Made by a program: the position numbers and the translations under genes
In this document: one piece after another, positions 60,148 through 64,000 of the stretch
How positions within the stretch are numbered: position 1 is the first letter of the stretch
Layout of the letters: each line of letters begins with the position of its first letter
The notes under the pieces: model-generated
What the model saw: the letters and a program-made list of their open reading frames with translations, nothing else
What the model was told of the DNA's origin: nothing
The model's database searches: none
DNA from: Polynucleobacter ibericus
GTDB lineage: Bacteria; Pseudomonadota; Gammaproteobacteria; Burkholderiales; Burkholderiaceae
Assembly (NCBI RefSeq): GCF_018687955.1
Contig: NZ_CP061309.1
Location: 310,001-374,000 of the forward strand
Direction of reading: 5' to 3'
DNA: 64,000 bases

Positions 60148-60708
60148 ATGAACAAACTTTATTCAGCACTTTTTAGTACCTGCATTTTGGTGCTGAGCTT
60201 TTCTGCTTATGGGCAGGGTAGTGATGTACCAGTCAAGACAATCCCGTCACTAGATGTGCCGCGCTATTTAGGTACCTGGTATGAGATTGCAAAATATCCC
60301 AATTGGTTTCAGAAGAAATGCGTGAGTAATACCAAAGCAGTCTATTCGGCCCGGACTGATGGCACTCTCAAAGTCTTGAATAGCTGTAAAACTGCTGGAG
60401 GTGAAACATCCGAGGCGGAGGGTACGGCGCGTCAGATCGGAGCAAAAGATTCTCCCAAGTTAGAGGTGCGCTTTGCCCCAGCATGGTTATCTTTCATACC
60501 CTTGGTATGGGGTGATTATTGGGTGATTGATTTAGACCCACAGTATCAGGTGGCTGTGGTGAGCGATCCAAGTCGTGAATATCTCTGGATTCTTTCTAGA
60601 ACTCCGCAATTAGATAAAAAAGTCTATGAAGATGTTTTGCAGCGCATACAAAATCAACTGTTTGATATACGTAAGCTAGAGCTAACTACGCAGGCTCCTG
60701 CAAAGTAA
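60148..60708 (+). CDS. Bacterial lipocalin (Blc-like), exported
   Basis: A 186-residue protein with a signal peptide (LYSALFSTCILVLSFSAYG before QGSD); I see no lipobox cysteine at the cleavage site, so it is probably soluble rather than a lipoprotein. The lipocalin motif GTWYEIAKYPNWFQKKC (GxW) is at residues about 37-53, and WGDYWVIDLDPQYQVAVVSDPSREYLWILSRTP forms the later strands. Bacterial lipocalins bind lipids or hydrophobic ligands at the outer membrane. It is two bases behind msrP, so both are likely made together in a stress response. Confidence 0.88.
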   Translation: MNKLYSALFSTCILVLSFSAYGQGSDVPVKTIPSLDVPRYLGTWYEIAKYPNWFQKKCVSNTKAVYSARTDGTLKVLNSCKTAGGETSEAEGTARQIGAKDSPKLEVRFAPAWLSFIPLVWGDYWVIDLDPQYQVAVVSDPSREYLWILSRTPQLDKKVYEDVLQRIQNQLFDIRKLELTTQAPAK

Positions 60709-60740
60709 GCTCGTAAAGTCATTTAATAAGTAATGAGGTT

Positions 60741-61664
60741 ATGACAGCGCATTTACTGCCACCCGGTATTGAAGTTTTCGAAAGAGGCTGGCTCTCTGCG
60801 AACAATATTTTTCACTTTGGTGAGGAAGATGTCTCCTTGGTGGACTCCGGCTATTGTGCTCACCAAAATCTGACACTCGATTTAGTCCATAACGCTTTAA
60901 AAAAACACGAGCTGCCAAAGCTCAATAAGCTTGTAAATACGCATCTTCATTCGGATCACTGTGGTGGCAATGCCGCACTAGAGGAGGCATTCGGCTGCAA
61001 GATATACATTCCTGCTGCTGAAGAAGTGGCAGTGAAGAACTGGGATAGTACTTTGTTAAGCTATGACAACTTGGGGCAGGAATGTCCGCAGTTTACGCAT
61101 CACAGTCTATTAATTCCAGGGCAGGAGATATTGCTTGGAAGATATCTCTGGAAAATATTATCCGCGCCAGGACACGACCCCCATTCGGTGATGTTGTATC
61201 AGGTAGAGCATCGCGTCTTAATCTCTGCTGATGCTTTGTGGGAAGAAGGTTTTGGAGTCATTTTTCCTGAGCTCTGGGGTGAAGCTGGGTTTGAAGAGGT
61301 AGCGCAAACCTTGGATTTGATTGAAAGCTTAGCGGTGGATCTCGTGATTCCAGGACATGGTGCACCGTTTATGGATGTTGCGAAAGCGTTGGCTACTGCA
61401 CGCTCACGCTTGGATTACTTAGCCTCAGATCCGGATCGCAACGCACGTCACGGCGCTAAGGTGCTTCTAAAATATCGATTATTGGAATGGCGTAATCGCG
61501 ATATAAATCAAGTGAATGGTTGGATTGCCAAGACGCCAGCATTAATCAGCGCAGCAAAATTACTGAATATGGATATGGACGAATTTGTTCAGTGGTTGCC
61601 TAAGGCGTTAGTGAAATCTGGCGCAGCAAAATTAGATGGCGACACCTTGATTGATCTGGCTTGA
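60741..61664 (+). CDS. MBL-fold metallohydrolase
   Basis: A 307-residue metallo-beta-lactamase-fold protein. The metal site begins THLHSDHCGGNAAL (HxHxDH) near residue 73, with a second His in APGHDPHSVMLY and a final His in IPGHGAPF; Asp is in LISADALWEEGFG. The C-terminal helix region (about 225-307) has HGAKVLLKYRLLEWRN, as in hydrolases related to the beta-lactamase-like proteins with a winged tail. Substrate not deducible. It follows the lipocalin gene by 32 bases on the same strand. Confidence 0.85.
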   Translation: MTAHLLPPGIEVFERGWLSANNIFHFGEEDVSLVDSGYCAHQNLTLDLVHNALKKHELPKLNKLVNTHLHSDHCGGNAALEEAFGCKIYIPAAEEVAVKNWDSTLLSYDNLGQECPQFTHHSLLIPGQEILLGRYLWKILSAPGHDPHSVMLYQVEHRVLISADALWEEGFGVIFPELWGEAGFEEVAQTLDLIESLAVDLVIPGHGAPFMDVAKALATARSRLDYLASDPDRNARHGAKVLLKYRLLEWRNRDINQVNGWIAKTPALISAAKLLNMDMDEFVQWLPKALVKSGAAKLDGDTLIDLA

Positions 61665-61673
61665 TTGCTTAGT

Positions 61674-62471
61674 TTAAAAGCTTAGAGAAATCTTTCCGTA
61701 GACAGACCAATCATAAAGTTGGTAGGTTTGAATCACTTGTTTCGCACCACCAATTGCTATTAATAGATTTTTACTAAGGCGTTGAGTCAGCATTGCATCG
61801 ATTGGCACAAACCAACCTCCGCCTGCAGCGTTATATACGGCGCCATTCTCATCCCAAAAACGAATCTGCGTACTAGGGCCTAAGTTCAGCCCAACGGTTG
61901 GATATAGCTCAAGACGGCTTGCTAGGGGTGGTAGAGCGCTTCCAGCTGGCGCTTTTGCATTAAAGCCGATCATATATCTGGCTAATGGCGAAATATCCGC
62001 AAGCACATTTTGCCCATTATCTGCTGGTTTAAAAGAAGTACTCACTTGAGGTCCCGCAAGCCATTGACCAGTATTGCCAAGTGGCGCGAATAATCTTGCG
62101 CCAACATTGGCGATCCACCCTGCCTGGCCACCCCATATTGTCAACATGGCATTGTTAGCAGAAAAGGTTCCGGTGGATTGTGCTGGAAGCTGTGGCCCAT
62201 AGGCAGCGGTGTAGGCGGTATCAAGCCTAACCATGCCATGCCAATCCCCAATGTTGACGGGGTTGTAGTAGCGCAACTTCAGGGTATCGACATAATTTTG
62301 TGAGCCTTCATAGTCATGGTATCCCCAGAATTCCAGCGTATGATCTTTTGATCTATCTTGTGATGTGTTTACAAGCCCTAAAATAGATGTAGATGAAGTC
62401 TGTTCTGCAGCACTCACCAAAGCAGTAGAAATGCATAGCAAGAAAAAGATGATTGTGCGCAGAAATGCCAT
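61674..62471 (-). CDS. Exported beta-barrel-like outer-membrane protein, unknown
   Basis: A 265-residue protein with a signal peptide of about 21 residues (FLRTIIFFLLCISTALVSA). The rest shows alternating strands rich in Gly, Asn and Tyr (TLEFWGYHDYEGS, LKLRYYNPVNIGDWHGMVRLDTAYTAAYG, ASRLELYPTVGLNLGPSTQIRFW) and ends in a Phe (KISLSF), the usual outer-membrane sorting signal. I do not recognise a family. It is convergent with the hydrolase gene and divergent from an SDR gene. Confidence 0.65.
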   Translation of the reverse strand: MAFLRTIIFFLLCISTALVSAAEQTSSTSILGLVNTSQDRSKDHTLEFWGYHDYEGSQNYVDTLKLRYYNPVNIGDWHGMVRLDTAYTAAYGPQLPAQSTGTFSANNAMLTIWGGQAGWIANVGARLFAPLGNTGQWLAGPQVSTSFKPADNGQNVLADISPLARYMIGFNAKAPAGSALPPLASRLELYPTVGLNLGPSTQIRFWDENGAVYNAAGGGWFVPIDAMLTQRLSKNLLIAIGGAKQVIQTYQLYDWSVYGKISLSF

Positions 62472-62527
62472 ATAGGCATTAATATTAAATTACAAACCCC
62501 TATTTACTAAAGATTCGAAGAGGAAGT

Positions 62528-63298
62528 ATGGAACATACCGTATTAGTTACTGGCGCTACTGCAGGTTTTGGAGAGGCGACTGCTCGCCGCTTTTTGGCTA
62601 ATGGCCACAAAGTAGTTGCTGTTGGTAGAAGAGCAGAGCGCTTAGAGGCTTTAAAAAAATCTTTATCAGCGGAGCAGCAGCAAAAAATCTTCACTATGGT
62701 GGTGGATGTTTGCGATAGTGCTCAAGTCGATGCTTTAGCATCTGCCCTGCCAGCAGAGTTTTCAAAAGTTACTGTTTTAGTCAATAACGCTGGTCTTGCC
62801 CTAGGCTTGGAGCCGGCACATAAAGCATTTTTGAGTGATTGGGATCAGATGATCGACACCAACATTAAAGGGCTCGTACACATGAGTCGTGCATTTTTGC
62901 CTGGCATGGTGGAACGTAAGTGTGGCCATGTTATTAATTTAGGCTCTGTTGCCGCAAATTATCCTTATCCAGGTGGGAACGTGTATGGCGGCACCAAAGC
63001 ATTTGTAAAACAATTTAGTTTAAATTTACGAGCGGATCTCATTGGTACTCCGGTACGTGTGACTTGTATTGAACCCGGAATGTGCGCTGGCACTGAGTTC
63101 TCTAATGTCCGCTTTAAAGGTGACGATGCAAAAGCAGAAAAAGTCTATACCGGTGTGCAAGCCTTGAGTGCCGATGATGTAGCAGAGACAATTTATTGGT
63201 CAGCTACTCTACCAAGTCATATTAATATCAATGTCTTAGAGGTAATGCCGGTCCAGCAAGCCTTTAATGCATTTAATGTACATCGCGGCGAGTTTTAA
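62528..63298 (+). CDS. Short-chain dehydrogenase/reductase (YdfG-like)
   Basis: A 256-residue NAD(P)-dependent oxidoreductase. The Rossmann glycine motif TGATAGFGEATARRFL is at about residues 8-23, VNNAGLALG near 86, the catalytic Ser in INLGSVAANYPYPGGNVYGGTKAF with Tyr and Lys in the YxxxK (YGGTK) motif. The C-terminal CIEPGMCAGTEF is typical. The closest named relatives are YdfG (3-hydroxy acid/serine dehydrogenase). Its stop overlaps the convergent DUF2889 gene by four bases. Substrate not certain. Confidence 0.9.
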   Translation: MEHTVLVTGATAGFGEATARRFLANGHKVVAVGRRAERLEALKKSLSAEQQQKIFTMVVDVCDSAQVDALASALPAEFSKVTVLVNNAGLALGLEPAHKAFLSDWDQMIDTNIKGLVHMSRAFLPGMVERKCGHVINLGSVAANYPYPGGNVYGGTKAFVKQFSLNLRADLIGTPVRVTCIEPGMCAGTEFSNVRFKGDDAKAEKVYTGVQALSADDVAETIYWSATLPSHININVLEVMPVQQAFNAFNVHRGEF

Positions 63299-63837
63299 GG
63301 TTTAGGTTTATTCCACTGGTAAAACTTGGGGTAGACACGCATTACTACGGGGCCATCAAAGTCCCACGATTTACAGGTTCCCAAGTAAAGCGGTGGTTTG
63401 TTGCCTTCGGGGTCAAAGAAGGCTCCTGGAATGGATTGAAAGGCTGCGGTAGCAAGGTTGGTAAGTAGTTCCCGCAAATGTGTGCAGCCTTTGATTCCGC
63501 CTAGGTGAGTGTCTATCGTTTTGCGCCAACCTTTACCAATGCGCTCTCCAATCAGAGAGTCCATCGGTGGAATGGCTGCTGAACATTCTGCATGGGGTTG
63601 TTCATCCATCACTACCTCAATTTCTTGAATGACAAATTCTCTATTCAGGGTGACGCGTACCCACATATCGTGAAAGGCTTCGCCTGGTTGCCAGAGATGT
63701 GCGGTAGTCTGGAAAGGATTTGTTTTGAAATCCTTTAGATGTCCTTCGATATCCCATAAGCCATCTTCTCTGGCATAGCCCTGAAAAGTAACTTCTCTGG
63801 TATGGAGTAGAGCACGTGGTTTTGGGGCGGAGAGCAT
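63295..63837 (-). CDS. DUF2889 family protein
   Basis: About 180 residues. From the ATG at 63837: RALLHTREVTFQGYAREDGLWDIEGHLKDFKTN, the family signature, then the helical CSAAIPPMDSLIGERIGKGWRKTIDTHLGGIKGCTHLRELL. The frame is open 34 codons further upstream with a hydrophobic, less typical N-terminus; the shorter start matches the domain border. The family has no defined role. The gene is convergent with the SDR gene and divergent from the pseudouridine synthase. Confidence 0.85.
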   Translation of the reverse strand: MLSAPKPRALLHTREVTFQGYAREDGLWDIEGHLKDFKTNPFQTTAHLWQPGEAFHDMWVRVTLNREFVIQEIEVVMDEQPHAECSAAIPPMDSLIGERIGKGWRKTIDTHLGGIKGCTHLRELLTNLATAAFQSIPGAFFDPEGNKPPLYLGTCKSWDFDGPVVMRVYPKFYQWNKPKP

Positions 63838-63939
63838 AGGGTAGGCGTCTTTAATTGCAAGGATCTCTAATAATAATGAATTACTAAAAACTGCTGACAG
63901 GCTTAATGCCAGCCTGCTCTGTAGTATCCTTTGCAGCAT

Positions 63940-64000
63940 ATGGCAAAACCTATTTCTTTAGAAAAAATTCTCTTTAGCCAAGGCTTTGGTACGCGTCGCT
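63940..64000 (+). CDS. rRNA pseudouridine synthase (RsuA/RluB type), 3' truncated
   Basis: Only the first 20 codons are in the window. They read AKPISLEKILFSQGFGTRR, matching the S4 RNA-binding domain start of RsuA-family pseudouridine synthases. The ATG is at 63940, and the frame runs off the right edge. The subfamily (RsuA, RluB, RluE or RluF) cannot be assigned. Confidence 0.75.
   Translation, partial: MAKPISLEKILFSQGFGTRR

Noticed and set aside
1..64000. Search for CRISPR arrays, insertion sequences, prophage genes, tRNA and rRNA genes
   Set aside because: No repeated spacer pattern, transposase or integrase motifs, cloverleaf-like tRNA or rRNA stretches were seen by reading; short or diverged elements could be missed.

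Overview
The window looks like a chromosomal segment of a freshwater betaproteobacterium of the Burkholderiaceae, most likely Polynucleobacter or a close relative. This is an inference from gene content: monomeric NADP-isocitrate dehydrogenase, a LivM-LivG fusion, CysI next to a DUF934 protein, YjgA/DarP, DUF3820 and DUF6352 proteins, a short BLUF photosensor, and moderate-to-low GC. No rRNA, tRNA, CRISPR array, transposase or phage gene was seen.

Region 1 (1-20626, all + strand) is a surface-polysaccharide (O-antigen or capsule-like) cluster. It opens with an ABC flippase cut by the window edge. A tightly overlapping block follows: neuA-neuB-neuC (CMP-sialic acid type nonulosonate synthesis), LPS-type hisF-hisH, a 47-codon remnant, and a WbpG/PseA-type N-acetyl-sugar amidotransferase. 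Together these predict a nonulosonic acid or another N-acetyl sugar carrying an acetimidoyl (amidine) group. Next come a GT42/DUF115-like protein, a methyltransferase, several glycosyltransferases, a Wzy-like polymerase, an asparagine-synthase-like amidotransferase, an SGNH-like/MBOAT O-acylation pair and an O-carbamoyltransferase.

Region 2 (20876-28464) holds more envelope-glycan genes in mixed orientation: a WecA/WbpL-like initiating transferase, a methyltransferase-GT2 fusion, a GT-C membrane glycosyltransferase, an OafA-like acyltransferase with an SGNH domain, and a GT92-like transferase.

Region 3 (28544-39815) is mostly housekeeping: Ca2+/H+ antiporter, siroheme and sulfite reduction (cbiX, cobA, DUF934, cysI), a HigBA toxin-antitoxin pair with an inverted-repeat operator, small membrane proteins, a lysine-rich small protein abutting an acyltransferase, yjgA, a GMC oxidoreductase and an EamA exporter.

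Region 4 (39951-44902) is a branched-chain amino-acid ABC importer, with a terminator-like hairpin after the binding-protein gene and a fused LivM-LivG protein.

Region 5 (44909-50583) holds two redox modules. One is a sulfide/persulfide module: TauE/SafE exporter, ETHE1/Blh-type metallo-beta-lactamase-fold enzyme and BigR-type ArsR repressor. The other is a five-gene - strand operon: beta-barrel protein, 59-residue protein, FMN_bind protein, ApbE flavin transferase and a four-helix His-rich membrane protein. Two Fur-box palindromes overlap its promoter. I read it as an iron-regulated, flavin-based extracytoplasmic electron-transfer system, and it is the best candidate here for something undescribed.

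Region 6 (50659-64000) is a mixture: DUF3820, a secreted nuclease, a lytic transglycosylase, an FKBP isomerase, DUF6352, an MFS transporter, monomeric icd, a BLUF photoreceptor, MsrP without an adjacent msrQ, a lipocalin, an MBL-fold hydrolase, an outer-membrane protein, an SDR dehydrogenase, a DUF2889 protein and the first codons of a pseudouridine synthase cut by the right edge.
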